64,000 nucleotides of DNA from Acidovorax benzenivorans (GTDB lineage: Bacteria; Pseudomonadota; Gammaproteobacteria; Burkholderiales; Burkholderiaceae_C), in contig NZ_JAPCKI010000009.1 in the NCBI RefSeq assembly GCF_028680575.1, forward strand, positions 97,392 through 161,391, in the 5' to 3' direction. Under the pieces are notes generated by a model. It saw only the letters and a program-made list of their open reading frames with translations. It was not told the origin of the DNA and did no database searches. Position numbers and translations under genes: made by a program. Positions 53,387 through 62,185 of this stretch are shown piece after piece (positions within the stretch are counted from its first letter, which is position 1; each line of letters starts with the position of its first letter).

Positions 53387-53995
53387 ATGGCGGAAAAGAC
53401 GAAGACAAGCAGCGGCGTTATTGCGGCCATAGCCGCATTGGTTCTTTGTATCGTTTTCCCCCGAAGCACATGGGGCTACATCGTTTTCATCGTCGGCGGT
53501 ATTTGGGCCTATCGAGTGTTTTTTTCCAACGCGTCGAAACAGCCGATTGCTGACACGCCTTCCCGAGCCAAAACGGCCACCGCAACGAAGACATTGGAAG
53601 CCTCTGCCCGAGCAACGTCGCGGGGTGAGACGCTTCAAGTGTCAGAGTCCAGCTTACCGCCCGCCTCAGTTGTTGCAACCTCTAGATTCGTCCCAGATGA
53701 CCACCCTGTGTCATTGGCCCAGAAGGCACCTATGTCGACAGCTGCCTTGACCCCGCACCCAGCACCTCCTACTGCCCCCCGGCGATTCGTGGATGACGAT
53801 GCTCCGGTTTCTGTCGTCGCAAAGGAACCTTCAAAGCCGGCGCACTACGCGATACCTCCTGCGCCAACTCAGCCTCAGGCCTACACTGGGCCCGGGCGCT
53901 GGATACCTCCGGGAGAAGACGTCGTCATTGGCGGTAGCCACATCAGCGGGGGAATGATCTATGTGGGTAGAGTGTTGGCGCCGATTGAATCTTGA
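53387..53995 (+). pseudogene. TerB-N-like membrane protein gene, 3' end cut by an IS21-family element
   Basis: The 202-residue frame starts after GAGGGA with two hydrophobic segments (VIAAIAALVLCIVF, GYIVFIVGGIWAY), a Pro/Ser/Ala-rich linker with repeated RFVPDDHPVS/RFVDDDAPVS, and then GRWIPPGEDVVIGGSHISGGMIYVG. The last block resembles the beginning of the TerB N-terminal domain. The frame stops a few bases before the element's left tip, so the rest of the protein was lost. The name is by motif only. Confidence 0.65.
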
Positions 53996-54072
53996 CAGTG
54001 TGTGCCGATCCAATTTTGATAGGGGGCGTGTAGCCAGCGTTGGTTAGGCTGGCTGTGGATAACTATAGCCTC

Positions 54073-54888
54073 CTACTGGGTTTGCACCTCCAGACTGGTC
54101 TCGGTCTTTCTGTTCAGCTCCCTGGCTTTGATCTTTCCCTTCGCCTCCTTGGAGCTGTGGCGGAAGCGGTAGGACTCATTGCCGGTTTCAACGATGTGAC
54201 AGTGATGGGTGAGCCGGTCCAGCAATGCCGTGGTCATCTTGGCATCACCGAAGACAGCAGACCACTCCGCGAACGTCAGGTTGGTAGTGATCAGAACGCT
54301 GGTGTGCTCATACAGCTTGGACAGCAGGTGGAACAGTAATGCTCCTCCTGCCTGACTGAATGGCAGGTATCCAAGTTCATCCAGAATGACCAGGTCCATG
54401 CGCATCAAGCTCATGGCTATGCGTCCCGGATTTCCCTTGGTCTTCTCCTGCTCCAACGCATTGACCAGATCCACCGTCGAGTAGAACCGAACACGTTTGG
54501 AATGGTGCGTCAGCCCATTGATTCCCAGAGCCGTTGCCAAGTGGGTTTTGCCGGTACCAGGACCACCAATCAGGACAACGTTCTGCGCATCTTCGGTGAA
54601 GCTCAGGTCCGCCAACCTCTTGATCAGCACCTTGTCCACGGGTAAGACCTCGAAGTCGAAGCCAGCAAGATCCCGGTGAATCGGGAAGCGTGCAGCTTTC
54701 ATCTGGTGGGCAATCGAGCGCATATGCCGATCCACGTCCTCCGCCTGAAGCAAATGCTCGATCAGCCAACGCGAGCTCTGAATCGTGGAGCCGCCATCCT
54801 GTTCCATAAGGTCAGCCCAGGCGCTGGCCATTCCATTCAAGCGCAGGGCCTTGAGTTCGCTTTGCACATCGCGTTTGGATTCAGACAT
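54073..54888 (-). CDS. istB: IS21 helper ATPase IstB, copy 1
   Basis: The 271-residue AAA+ protein has Walker [16 protein letters not shown] and Walker [17 protein letters not shown], plus [19 protein letters not shown] and the box [17 protein letters not shown]. It assists the transposase in target capture. It overlaps the end of istA by 8 bases. Confidence 0.95.
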   Translation of the reverse strand: MSESKRDVQSELKALRLNGMASAWADLMEQDGGSTIQSSRWLIEHLLQAEDVDRHMRSIAHQMKAARFPIHRDLAGFDFEVLPVDKVLIKRLADLSFTEDAQNVVLIGGPGTGKTHLATALGINGLTHHSKRVRFYSTVDLVNALEQEKTKGNPGRIAMSLMRMDLVILDELGYLPFSQAGGALLFHLLSKLYEHTSVLITTNLTFAEWSAVFGDAKMTTALLDRLTHHCHIVETGNESYRFRHSSKEAKGKIKARELNRKTETSLEVQTQ

Positions 54889-56413
54889 GAATGACCCCTT
54901 GGTTATCGTTGTGGGTCGGGCGCAACCGGTCGTAGCGTGCCGTATCTGCCAGCGGGAGGTTGGTCAGTTGTAAGGTGGTTTTTGCATGCTCCGGCCTGGG
55001 GGGCGCGTTCAGCCTGGCCAGCACATTGCGCACATGCTCAGCACTGACACTTCCATTGGGCGTGGCACCTTCAAGGACAAGATCAACCGCCACCAGTACC
55101 GCATCCAAGCCAGCCTGCGGCACGCTGGCTAGCACCTGTGCCATGGTGCGGTCACCGCCTGGGTGCCTCAGAAGGGATTTGCGCAAGCGCTGCAAGGGCT
55201 CAGGCAAGTCCAGGAACGGTGCACCGTTGCGCAGTGCACCGGGCTTGCGCTGCACGAGTTCAATGTAGTGCTGCCAGTCATAGGTGACTTGGCCGCTGCC
55301 AGGCGTGCGGGCGTGGCTGGCGATGATGGTTTGCGCGCAGGCAATGTCCACCCGATTGGGGTACAGACGAGTGCTGACCAGGTGCCCCGCCCATTCGCAA
55401 GGAACGGAGTAGCGGTTGCGCGCCACCGCCACCAGACAGGTGCTGCTCACCCGCGCTGGCTTCTCCACATACCCATCAAACAGCACAGGCATGGACATGA
55501 GGTGGGGGCGCTCCAACTCCAGCATCTCTGCCACCGAGAACTGCTTGTGGATCGGATGCACGGTGTCGGACCACACCGAGCGACATCGCTCGCCCAGCCA
55601 TGCATTGAGTTCGGCAAACGATCCGAAGCGCCTGCTGGCAGCCTCGATCCAGATCCGCCTGCGACTGTCCTGCACGTTCTTCTCCACCACCCCTTTCTCC
55701 CAGCCCGAGGCGACATTGCAGAAGTCCGGATCAAACAGGTAGTGGCTGCACATGGCCGAGAAGCGTGCGTTGACGATGCGCCCCTTGCCTTTCTTGACCT
55801 TGTCCACCGCCGTCTTCATGTTGTCGTAGATGCCGCGCCTGGCAACGCCTCCCAATGCCTGGAAGGCGCGGGTATGGGCATCGAACAGCATCTCATGGCC
55901 TTGCCCCGGGTAGGCGACCAGCCAGAAGGCACGACTGGCGCATAGCTTCAGATGGGCCACTTGCAGTTTGTAGAACACCCCACCAACCAGCAGGCCTTCC
56001 TCGCTCCAGTCAAACTGGAAGGCCTCGCCCAGCTCGAAACTCAGCGGTACAAAGGCCCTGGCGGGATCCTTGGCGCTCTCCACCCGCCATGCACGGATGA
56101 AGTCCGTCACGGCGCTATAGCCACCCCGGTATCCCTGGGCCTGGATCTGGGCAAACAGTGCCTTGCCACTGCGCCTTGCGTTCTTGGCCCGGTGCGCATC
56201 CGTGCGCAGGGCCTGCTCCAACACCGCCACAAATGGCGTGAGCTTTCCATCAGCCTTCTTGCGCTCGTACTTCGGGGTTATGTCGCCGGGGGCCCTGAGC
56301 CACTTCTTGACCGTGTTTCTGGCCAGTCCCGTTCTTCTGCAAATCTCTCCGTCAGAGAGTTGGTCGCGCCACTTCATGCGCCTGACCTTGCCAATCATGT
56401 CCATGGTGATCAC
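54881..56413 (-). CDS. istA: IS21 transposase IstA, copy 1
   Basis: The 510-residue DDE transposase has an N-terminal helix-turn-helix ([20 protein letters not shown]) and the integrase core: FQFDWSEEG (first Asp), [11 protein letters not shown] (second Asp) and [12 protein letters not shown] (Glu). A typical C-terminal domain follows. It appears intact. Confidence 0.95.
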   Translation of the reverse strand: MITMDMIGKVRRMKWRDQLSDGEICRRTGLARNTVKKWLRAPGDITPKYERKKADGKLTPFVAVLEQALRTDAHRAKNARRSGKALFAQIQAQGYRGGYSAVTDFIRAWRVESAKDPARAFVPLSFELGEAFQFDWSEEGLLVGGVFYKLQVAHLKLCASRAFWLVAYPGQGHEMLFDAHTRAFQALGGVARRGIYDNMKTAVDKVKKGKGRIVNARFSAMCSHYLFDPDFCNVASGWEKGVVEKNVQDSRRRIWIEAASRRFGSFAELNAWLGERCRSVWSDTVHPIHKQFSVAEMLELERPHLMSMPVLFDGYVEKPARVSSTCLVAVARNRYSVPCEWAGHLVSTRLYPNRVDIACAQTIIASHARTPGSGQVTYDWQHYIELVQRKPGALRNGAPFLDLPEPLQRLRKSLLRHPGGDRTMAQVLASVPQAGLDAVLVAVDLVLEGATPNGSVSAEHVRNVLARLNAPPRPEHAKTTLQLTNLPLADTARYDRLRPTHNDNQGVIHV

Positions 56414-56499
56414 CTCTTACATCCCTGCTGAAAAATTCAGCAGGGCAGTTGAACACCCCTGTCAATTTTGGATCGGCATCAGACCTTTCAGACTGTCAG

Positions 56500-56754
56500 A
56501 TTTCGGTCGGCGGCAACAACCACTACATCCCGCAGCAGTTGGCCATGGCATCGCCCGGCGTGGAGCAGTTGCGCTGGCTGCACCCGGTGCGCCCTGGCGA
56601 CCGGCTCCGGCTGCGGGTCAGCATCCTGGCGGTGCAGCGCTCGCGCAGCAAGCCCGACCGGGGCGTGGTGACGGCCCGACAGGAAGTCATCAACCAGCAC
56701 GGCCAGACGGTGATGTCGCTGGACGGCAAGTCGATGCACCGGGTACAGCCATGA
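56500..56754 (+). pseudogene. 3' remnant of a MaoC-type acyl dehydratase gene
   Basis: Right of the IS21 tip an open frame reads HYIPQQLAMASPGVEQLRWL, HPVRPGDRLRLRVSILAVQR and SRSKPDRGVVTARQEVINQH and ends in TGA. This is the C-terminal half of MaoC/hotdog dehydratases (SPGVDELRW, RPGDTLR, SKPDRG). The N-terminal part with the catalytic Asp/His was removed or displaced by the insertion. Confidence 0.65.
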
Positions 56755-57008
56755 AACCACGGGCCAATACAGAGCCCGCGTGAATGAACTTTGTGACCGC
56801 CACCCACATGGCTGCGGCACGCTGCTTCGAGGAGGGCCGCTTCAACGACATGCGCATGCCCGCAATAAGCAGCCAGATCGCCACCTGCCTGCGCCAGTTC
56901 GAGAAAACCCTGGAGACCGCCGCGTGAACAACTCGTTTCCCCGACTGATCGATGATTCGCCCCGGCCGCTGTTCGCCGAGATGTCCAGCGGCAAGGAAGC
57001 AGGCTGAA
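56755..57008 (+). other. gene debris between the MaoC remnant and the catabolic operon
   Basis: Short GC-rich frames are readable, for instance from 56783 (HMAAARCFEEGRFNDMRMPA, SSQIATCLRQFEKTLETAA) and then to 57007 (FPRLIDDSPRPLFAEMSSGK). They look like pieces of real proteins but are too short to name. Confidence 0.4.
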
Positions 57009-57021
57009 TGTCGGTTTGCCT

Positions 57022-57747
57022 CTAACGACCCGCCGTGCCATGCGACCAGCCGCCGTCGCTGACAAGGACCTGGCCCGTGATGTAGCTGGCCCTATCCGAT
57101 GCCAGAAAGGCTGCGGAAGCGCCGAACTCTTCCGCAGTGCCGAATCTTCGCGCAGGGATCGTATCGAGCGTAGAAGACGGAACTCCGAGCTTTGATAATC
57201 GATCCGTGAGGTGATAGCCTGGCGCGATCGCATTGACCGTGATTCCAAAAGGAGCATATTCCGCGCTGAAGGTCGTCACGAGGCCATGCAATCCCGATCG
57301 GAGAGAAGTCGATATTGCCATTCCCGGCATATAGCTCTTGGCAGCGACGGAGGTCACCCATAGGATGCGGCCCCAACCTCGGCTTTTCATGGCCGGAAGA
57401 AGCATGCTGACAAGGCGTATCGGGCCGCCCCACAGGATGCGGAATCCATCCTCCCAGTCTGCTGCGCTGACCTGGTCGCTGTATCCGGGCGACGGGCCAG
57501 GGCCATTCACCACCACGATATCGGGCAAGAGCTTCATCGCCTGAAGCCCTTCGATCAACCCGTCAATGGAGTAGGGATCCCGGAAATCGAGTTTGAAGAC
57601 CGTTTTTCCGTCTGCGCCGTTCGGAGGGCTGGAGGACGTGCACAGGACCTGAAGCCCCTCGGAGGAAAAAGCCGACGCAATGCCCAGCCCGAGCCCCCTG
57701 GTTCCTCCGCAGACAAGTGCGGTTCGCTGAAGCCGGTCGCTGGTCAT
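57022..57747 (-). CDS. SDR-family oxidoreductase lacking the YxxxK pair
   Basis: The 241-residue protein has the Rossmann motif CGGTRGLGLGIASAF, VVVNGPGP (for NNAG) and the C-terminal ASYITGQVLVSDGGWS, so it is a short-chain dehydrogenase/reductase. The Ser of the triad is present (ILWVTSVAAKS), but the usual YxxxK stretch reads ISTSLRSGL: both the Tyr and the Lys are replaced. Such divergent SDRs exist (with xSNxLRxG at this site) and may use another mechanism. It is last in the operon, overlapping the DUF1330 gene by ATGA. Confidence 0.85.
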   Translation of the reverse strand: MTSDRLQRTALVCGGTRGLGLGIASAFSSEGLQVLCTSSSPPNGADGKTVFKLDFRDPYSIDGLIEGLQAMKLLPDIVVVNGPGPSPGYSDQVSAADWEDGFRILWGGPIRLVSMLLPAMKSRGWGRILWVTSVAAKSYMPGMAISTSLRSGLHGLVTTFSAEYAPFGITVNAIAPGYHLTDRLSKLGVPSSTLDTIPARRFGTAEEFGASAAFLASDRASYITGQVLVSDGGWSHGTAGR

Positions 57748-58043
57748 GGCGCAGGAGAAAAGCCGTCGATAAGAATGAACTCGGCAGAAGATGCAGGTGC
57801 CCTCATTCTGACAAGTTCCTGGTACTCTTCGGAATAGTAGAAATCCTTCGCCGCTTGCCGGTCCGAAAACTCGATAACCACCATCCGGCCATTGAATTCA
57901 TCGCCTTCCAAGGTAGTGGGCTCTCCACCCCGGACAAGAAATTTCCCTCCATATTGATTAACGACGGCCGGGGATCTGGATGTGTACGATTTATAAAGAT
58001 CAAGGTCATTTACCTTGACACGAATGATGAGATAAGCGCTCAT
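57744..58043 (-). CDS. DUF1330 protein
   Basis: The 99-residue protein reads YLIIRVKVNDLDLYKSYTSR, KFLVRGGEPTTLEGDEFNGR and VVIEFSDRQAAKDFYYSEEY, the pattern of the ferredoxin-like DUF1330 family (dimeric alpha-beta barrel). Members are small proteins of unproven activity, sometimes near aromatic degradation genes. It sits between hydrolase and SDR in the operon. Confidence 0.9.
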   Translation of the reverse strand: MSAYLIIRVKVNDLDLYKSYTSRSPAVVNQYGGKFLVRGGEPTTLEGDEFNGRMVVIEFSDRQAAKDFYYSEEYQELVRMRAPASSAEFILIDGFSPAP

Positions 58044-58058
58044 TTTTAACCAGTGCTG

Positions 58059-58895
58059 TCAGCCGAAGAAGTTCCTGAGCAGAGCATGAAAAATCTCTGC
58101 CTTTTCGATCTGTGTCCAATGATTGCAACGCCCGATCACATGCAATTGGGCATACGGAAGATGATTGAGCAGATACGTGCTGTTCTCATACGGAACAACG
58201 GAATCGTCACGCCCATGAACAATGAGCACCTCGTTCGATATCCGCCGCAAGGCGGAGGATGGCACGATGAGGTCGTCGAGATGGCGCTGGCGCGGCGCCG
58301 GGAAAAGCCACTCATAGCTCGCACGCACTTCCGGTTGCATGGCCGCCGCTAGGCGCATGCGAGCGACATCGTCGATCCGCTGTGCGATGAAACTCTCGTC
58401 GTGGGCAAACCACCGCATGTGATTTTTCATCACGGCGGGCGTCGGATCGTCGTAAAAACCCCAGATGCGATCCAGTTCGGGCGTCAGCCGGATGGGAGAG
58501 CCTGCCGGCCCCATCAAGAGTACCTTGCCAAACCGGTGAGGAGCCTCCATGAGGAGGTTCAATGCAATCGCTCCACCCAGTGAATTCCCGACGAGATGCA
58601 CCCGATCCAGTTGCAACTGGTCCAGCAGGTTGCACATCTGATCGATCCAGAGCCTCATCCATTGGCGAATCCCGCCGGGCGGCGTACGGGGATGTGAACT
58701 GGCTCCATATCCGATGAGGTCCGGAATCAGCAGATCGTACTCTTCCACCAGTTCTTGACTTGCGAGTGTCCAGTTTGACATTCCCGTCGCTCCTGGGCCT
58801 GAGCCGTGGAGAAAGAGAACTGGCGCACCCTTTCCGGTTCGGGTGAGGGCGGTCTCATACTCGCCCGTCTTGATGGATTGGTTTTCTTTGCTCAT
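58059..58895 (-). CDS. alpha/beta hydrolase, meta-cleavage-product hydrolase type
   Basis: The 278-residue enzyme has the oxyanion segment LFLHGSGPGATGMSNW, nucleophile LVGNSLGGAIALN, acid IVHGRDDSVVP and His in GRCNHWTQIEKAE. HGSGPGA and this spacing are typical of C-C bond hydrolases (BphD, XylF, MhpC) that cut vinylogous 1,5-diketones after ring meta-cleavage. No extradiol dioxygenase is in the window, so the substrate is open; ester hydrolysis is also possible. Confidence 0.87.
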   Translation of the reverse strand: MSKENQSIKTGEYETALTRTGKGAPVLFLHGSGPGATGMSNWTLASQELVEEYDLLIPDLIGYGASSHPRTPPGGIRQWMRLWIDQMCNLLDQLQLDRVHLVGNSLGGAIALNLLMEAPHRFGKVLLMGPAGSPIRLTPELDRIWGFYDDPTPAVMKNHMRWFAHDESFIAQRIDDVARMRLAAAMQPEVRASYEWLFPAPRQRHLDDLIVPSSALRRISNEVLIVHGRDDSVVPYENSTYLLNHLPYAQLHVIGRCNHWTQIEKAEIFHALLRNFFG

Positions 58896-58931
58896 ATGTC
58901 GTTGGTAATTCTTATCCGATGAAATATCAAA

Positions 58932-59915
58932 TCAGGCTATCTTGATGTTGTTGGCCGATATGATGCCTTGGAGAAAGTTTTGATCCTCGATCATCTGCTT
59001 CCTGAAAGACGCCCGTGAATCGCTGTAGCGGGGAATGGATCCGCCTTGTTCGAAATAGCTCTTGACGGCCGGAGCCTTGATGGAATCGACAATCACACTG
59101 TGCAATCTATCGGCAATCTGATCGGGTATTCCGCTGGTGGCGCACAGCCCCATCCAATATCCCATCGGCTTCACGGGAATCCCGATTTCCGAGAAGGTCG
59201 GAACATTGGTCAGGAGTTTATTGCGTTCCTCGCTGAGGACTGCAAGGGCCCGCATCTGGCCTTTGGCCAGGTAAGGCTCGGCCAGTTGGGTGATGAGATA
59301 AGCAAAATCAATCTGCCCACTGAGAAGGGCCTGCACCATTTCGGCTCCCCCTTTGTAGGGAACATGAAGCGCACGGATTCCCATCGTTTTGGAAAGGCTC
59401 TCAATGAGCAGGTGCTCGAACGAGCCCACTCCCAGGGTCCCGTACGCCAGTCCACCGCCCTGGCGTGCGGCGGCGGCCTTGAAATCGTTCATTGAGGCAA
59501 TGCCCCCCGCTCCCGAAGCGACGAGCGTGAGTTGGAAATCGCCCGCGATGCTCAAGGGCGATAGCCCGGAGATCATGTCGAAGCGCTTCATCAGTAATTG
59601 TCCACTGATGACGCCAGGATGGACGTGCACCAGCGTGTGGCCGTCCGCAGGGGACGCCGCAGCGGCCTGCAGCGCCACCAGTCCCACGGCCCCGGGGCGG
59701 TTGTCCACGACCACGGGCTGCTTGAGCCTGGTTTCCATTTGCTGTGCCACGAGGCGGCAGACAGCATCCGCCGGGCCGCCAGGCGGTACCGATACGATGA
59801 TCCGCAGAGGCTTCACTGGCCAATCTTCGGCCGCAGATGCGATCGGGGGATAAATGAGCGACGCGGCGCCGGAGGCAGCACATTGCAATGCCTTGCGCCG
59901 ATTCATATACGGCAT
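58932..59915 (-). CDS. Bug-family (TctC-like) periplasmic binding protein
   Basis: The 327-residue protein has a twin-arginine-like signal (MNRRKALQCAASGAASLIYP) and the Bug pattern PLRIIVSVPPGGPADAVCRL, VVDNRPGAVGLVA, SFEHLLIESLSK, HVPYKGGAEMVQALLSGQID. Such proteins bind carboxylates or aromatic acids and are very abundant in Burkholderiales. It is first in the operon, and the start at 59915 follows GGAGAC. An ATG at 59906 is also possible. Confidence 0.9.
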   Translation of the reverse strand: MPYMNRRKALQCAASGAASLIYPPIASAAEDWPVKPLRIIVSVPPGGPADAVCRLVAQQMETRLKQPVVVDNRPGAVGLVALQAAAASPADGHTLVHVHPGVISGQLLMKRFDMISGLSPLSIAGDFQLTLVASGAGGIASMNDFKAAAARQGGGLAYGTLGVGSFEHLLIESLSKTMGIRALHVPYKGGAEMVQALLSGQIDFAYLITQLAEPYLAKGQMRALAVLSEERNKLLTNVPTFSEIGIPVKPMGYWMGLCATSGIPDQIADRLHSVIVDSIKAPAVKSYFEQGGSIPRYSDSRASFRKQMIEDQNFLQGIISANNIKIA

Positions 59916-60059
59916 GTCTTTTGTCTCCATCATTGATTCTTAAAAAGGGGCTATCTCCAAGGAGGTGCGGTGTGAAGCGGCTGGCGCCAGCGTCCTTGTA
60001 TCTCCCGATGGGATCTTAGGATCCATGACCTCCCTGAGAAAGCGCATCCCTCTATACTT

Positions 60060-60084
60060 CAGTTATCAACCATGGTGATAACTG
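60060..60084. promoter_or_regulatory. LysR-type operator palindrome in divergent intergenic region
   Basis: CAGTTATCA (60060-60068) and TGATAACTG (60076-60084) are perfect 9-base inverted repeats around ACCATGG. They lie 10 bases before the LysR start and about 145 bases before the Bug start, a good place for autoregulation and control of the operon. Confidence 0.65.
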
Positions 60085-60093
60085 GAACGAAAG

Positions 60094-61017
60094 ATGGCGA
60101 AATCGATATTGCAAGCCTATGACTGGTCGATTTCCGAGCTCCAGGCTTTTTGCATGGTTTGCGATTGCCGGAATCTCAGCGTGGCGGCACAGCGATTGAA
60201 TGTGACGCAGCAAGGGCTGTCGATGATGGTCCGCCGATGGCGCGCTGCGCTCGGGGATCCGATCTACACACGATCGCGCTATGGCATCAACCCGACCGAT
60301 CTTTCGCTATCGCTGAGGCGGCAACTTGAGCGGCCTCTTCTCGAAATCCGGCAAAGCCTTGATGATCCGAACAGCTTCAACCCGCAAACGTCCTCCAGGG
60401 TTTTCAAGTTGCATATGTCGGATGTGGGGCAGCTCATTTTCCTGCCCGCGCTGTCGAGGGCCATGAAGGCGGCGGCGCCCCATGTGCGCCTCGATGTCCG
60501 GCAGATTCCCTGGGACGATGTGCCTTATGCGCTAGCGACGGGTGCCGTCGATCTCGCAATAGGTTCGCTTCCCATGGTGAAGGGACGAACATTCGTCAAA
60601 AAATTGCGCCGGGAGAGCTATGTCGTCCTGATGTGCCGCAATCACCCTCTGGCCTCCAAAGAGCTCGGCCTGGACGACTACATGGAGTCCACCCATCTGA
60701 GTATTGATGCGCCCAGCAGTGGACACGCCTTCATAGAAGCCCTTCTCCAGGGGATGGGGCTGTGCCGGGATATCAGGCTGACGATATCCCACTATCTTGC
60801 CGCCGAGAGGGTCTTGAAGGGAAGCGATTATCTGCTGACGATACCGAGGGTGGCCATCAATGCTTTTCACGGAGCTTCTGATTTTGTCATTCGGCCCGTT
60901 CCCTTTTCTCTTCCCAACTTCGAGATCAGCCTGCATTGGCATGAGCGCGCATCTGGCGACCAAGCCGTTCAATGGCTCAAAGGGGAAGTTGTGAGAATCT
61001 CGGAAGGTATTTCCTGA
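60094..61017 (+). CDS. LysR-family regulator of the catabolic operon
   Basis: The 307-residue protein has the N-terminal helix-turn-helix (CRNLSVAAQRLNVTQQGLSMMVRRWRAALGDPIYTRSRYG region) and a LysR effector domain (KLHMSDVGQLIFLPALSRAM, AVDLAIGSLP, SYVVLMCRNHPLA) of the NodD/LinR-like branch. It is divergent from the Bug-hydrolase-DUF1330-SDR operon and presumably activates it in response to an aromatic or similar acid. Confidence 0.88.
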   Translation: MAKSILQAYDWSISELQAFCMVCDCRNLSVAAQRLNVTQQGLSMMVRRWRAALGDPIYTRSRYGINPTDLSLSLRRQLERPLLEIRQSLDDPNSFNPQTSSRVFKLHMSDVGQLIFLPALSRAMKAAAPHVRLDVRQIPWDDVPYALATGAVDLAIGSLPMVKGRTFVKKLRRESYVVLMCRNHPLASKELGLDDYMESTHLSIDAPSSGHAFIEALLQGMGLCRDIRLTISHYLAAERVLKGSDYLLTIPRVAINAFHGASDFVIRPVPFSLPNFEISLHWHERASGDQAVQWLKGEVVRISEGIS

Positions 61018-61047
61018 TCAGCGCGAGCCCAGCCAAGACGCCATGTT

Positions 61048-61069
61048 CTGCATGCATGCATGCATGCAG
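61048..61069. repeat. perfect TGCA-repeat palindrome
   Basis: A 22-base perfect palindrome made of consecutive GCAT units, flanked by CTG and CAG, lies 31 bases after the LysR stop. It could be a terminator stem or a simple-sequence tract. Confidence 0.5.
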
Positions 61070-61090
61070 GGAATACGGACAGATCGCTTC

Positions 61091-61322
61091 TCACGCATAG
61101 ATCTCTTCGATCACACCAGCGTACTTCTCGTAGATGCTCTTGCGCTTGACCTTCATGGTGGCGGTCACCTCGCCATCGTCATGGTCCAGTTCCTTGGTGA
61201 ACAAGTGGAACTTGCGCACCTGCTGCACCTGCGGCATGTGGGAATTGGCCTGATCAACCTCTTTCTGCACCAGGTCTTGCACGGCCGAGTTCTCCACCAG
61301 GCTGCGGAAGTGCTGAAATGCC
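61091..61322 (-). pseudogene. 3' remnant of a long-chain acyl-CoA ligase gene
   Basis: On the minus strand about 75 codons ending in TGA at 61091 read QVQQVRKFHLFTKELDHDDG, EVTATMKVKRKSIYEKYAGV and IEEIYA. This is the C-terminus of AMP-forming fatty-acid CoA ligases (KKFxLLPKELDxDDGExTATxKVKR). The adenylation core is missing upstream. Host-like GC content suggests an old chromosomal gene that was broken. Confidence 0.75.
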
Positions 61323-61438
61323 AGAGGCAAATTCAGGTCAAACCTTATATCGACTTCGGACACGCCTAAGGAAGGTCTGCACAAAGCGGTGTTCGGCAGG
61401 TGAGTGCGTTGATTTGAGCAAAGGCACGCCTCGATACG

Positions 61439-61860
61439 GTGCGCAGAGAGCATCAGCGGAAGCGCTCTGTCCTGGTTCAGCGTCTCGTTGCTTTCAAGCA
61501 AGCCTTCCCGAAACTGATGGTTCTACGCCTGGACCTTGGCTACGGAAAGGAGCACTCGCCGATCTCCACAGATCGCATCATTGGCGACTGGGAAGAGCTC
61601 AAGGCCTTCATCAGCACGAACTTTCCCAGCTACCTGTGCCATGCCGTCAAGCTCGAATATGGGTTGCAGAAGGGTGCCCACATGCACGTGCTGCTGCTGT
61701 TCAATGGCGCAATGGTGCGTCAGGACGTGACTATTGCCAAGCTGATCGGCGAGCATTGGTCCAACGTGGTTACTGGCGGCATGGGGGTGTACTTCAATTG
61801 CAACGCAGTGCCCTACAAAAACAGGTTCAGTCACTGTGGCGTGGGGGTTTTCAACAAGCT
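61439..61860 (+). pseudogene. truncated inovirus Gp2/YfjJ-like gene
   Basis: The frame (GTG at 61439, or further upstream) reads LMVLRLDLGYGKEHSPISTD, FPSYLCHAVKLEYGLQKGAH and MHVLLLFNGAMVRQDVTIAK, then GMGVYFNCNA. These are hallmarks of the inovirus-type Gp2/YagK-YfjJ C-terminal family, found on phages and islands and related to rolling-circle-type replication functions. After about 61855 the similarity stops, although the frame stays open to 62101. It is a relic of a mobile element. Confidence 0.7.
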
Positions 61861-62033
61861 AGGAGTCTGCGCGGCAGAAGTTTTAAGCCCGGACTTCTGC
61901 GCCAGACGAAGTCAGTGGCCGAGGTCATTGCGGGGTCTGTCGGATGGCAAGACTAGCAAATGCGGCTCGCGGTACTGCTGGGCGTTGCAATCAGCCCCCC
62001 ATTGGGTGCAAGCCGTTTTTTTTAGCTCCTACC

Positions 62034-62099
62034 CTACCAAGACCGCCATTCGCCGCAAGTTCAGCGCCATGCACACGAGCTTGAATTCGGCACGTTGTT
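62034..62099 (-). pseudogene. 3' remnant of an IS1182-type transposase gene
   Basis: Read on the minus strand, this stretch encodes RAEFKLVCMALNLRRMAVLV and a TAG stop. That is the usual C-terminus of IS1182/IS4-like DDE transposases (VRTEFKLVCMALNLRRM). The upstream part of the gene is replaced by the tip of the second IS21-family element at about 62100, so the IS21 element jumped into it. Confidence 0.65.
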
Positions 62100-62185
62100 A
62101 GTGCCAGTGCAAACGTGAGCAGCAGTGCCAGTCGAACATTGACCAGGGGCTGGAGCTGGTTCCATTAGAAGCCAGCTGTGGATAA

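Larger units (their letters stand above)
53999..56481 (-). mobile_element. IS21-family insertion sequence 1, complete
   Basis: The element carries istA and istB on the minus strand. Its tips form an inverted repeat: 54004-54025 (GCCGATCCAATTTTGATAGG...) against 56456-56477 (reverse complement GCCGATCCAAAATTGACAGG...), with 20 of 22 positions or so equal. Tips are probably TG...CA, at about 53999 and 56481. I could not see a clear target duplication. It disrupts the TerB-N-like gene on the left and a MaoC-type gene on the right. Confidence 0.85.

Noticed and set aside
53990..56490. Target-site duplication of IS21 element 1
   Set aside because: Bases flanking the tips do not match at 4-8 positions, and the exact tips are uncertain by one or two bases.
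61048..61069. CRISPR-like repeat tract
   Set aside because: It is one simple GCAT-unit palindrome without spacers. No regularly spaced repeats or cas genes were seen in the window.
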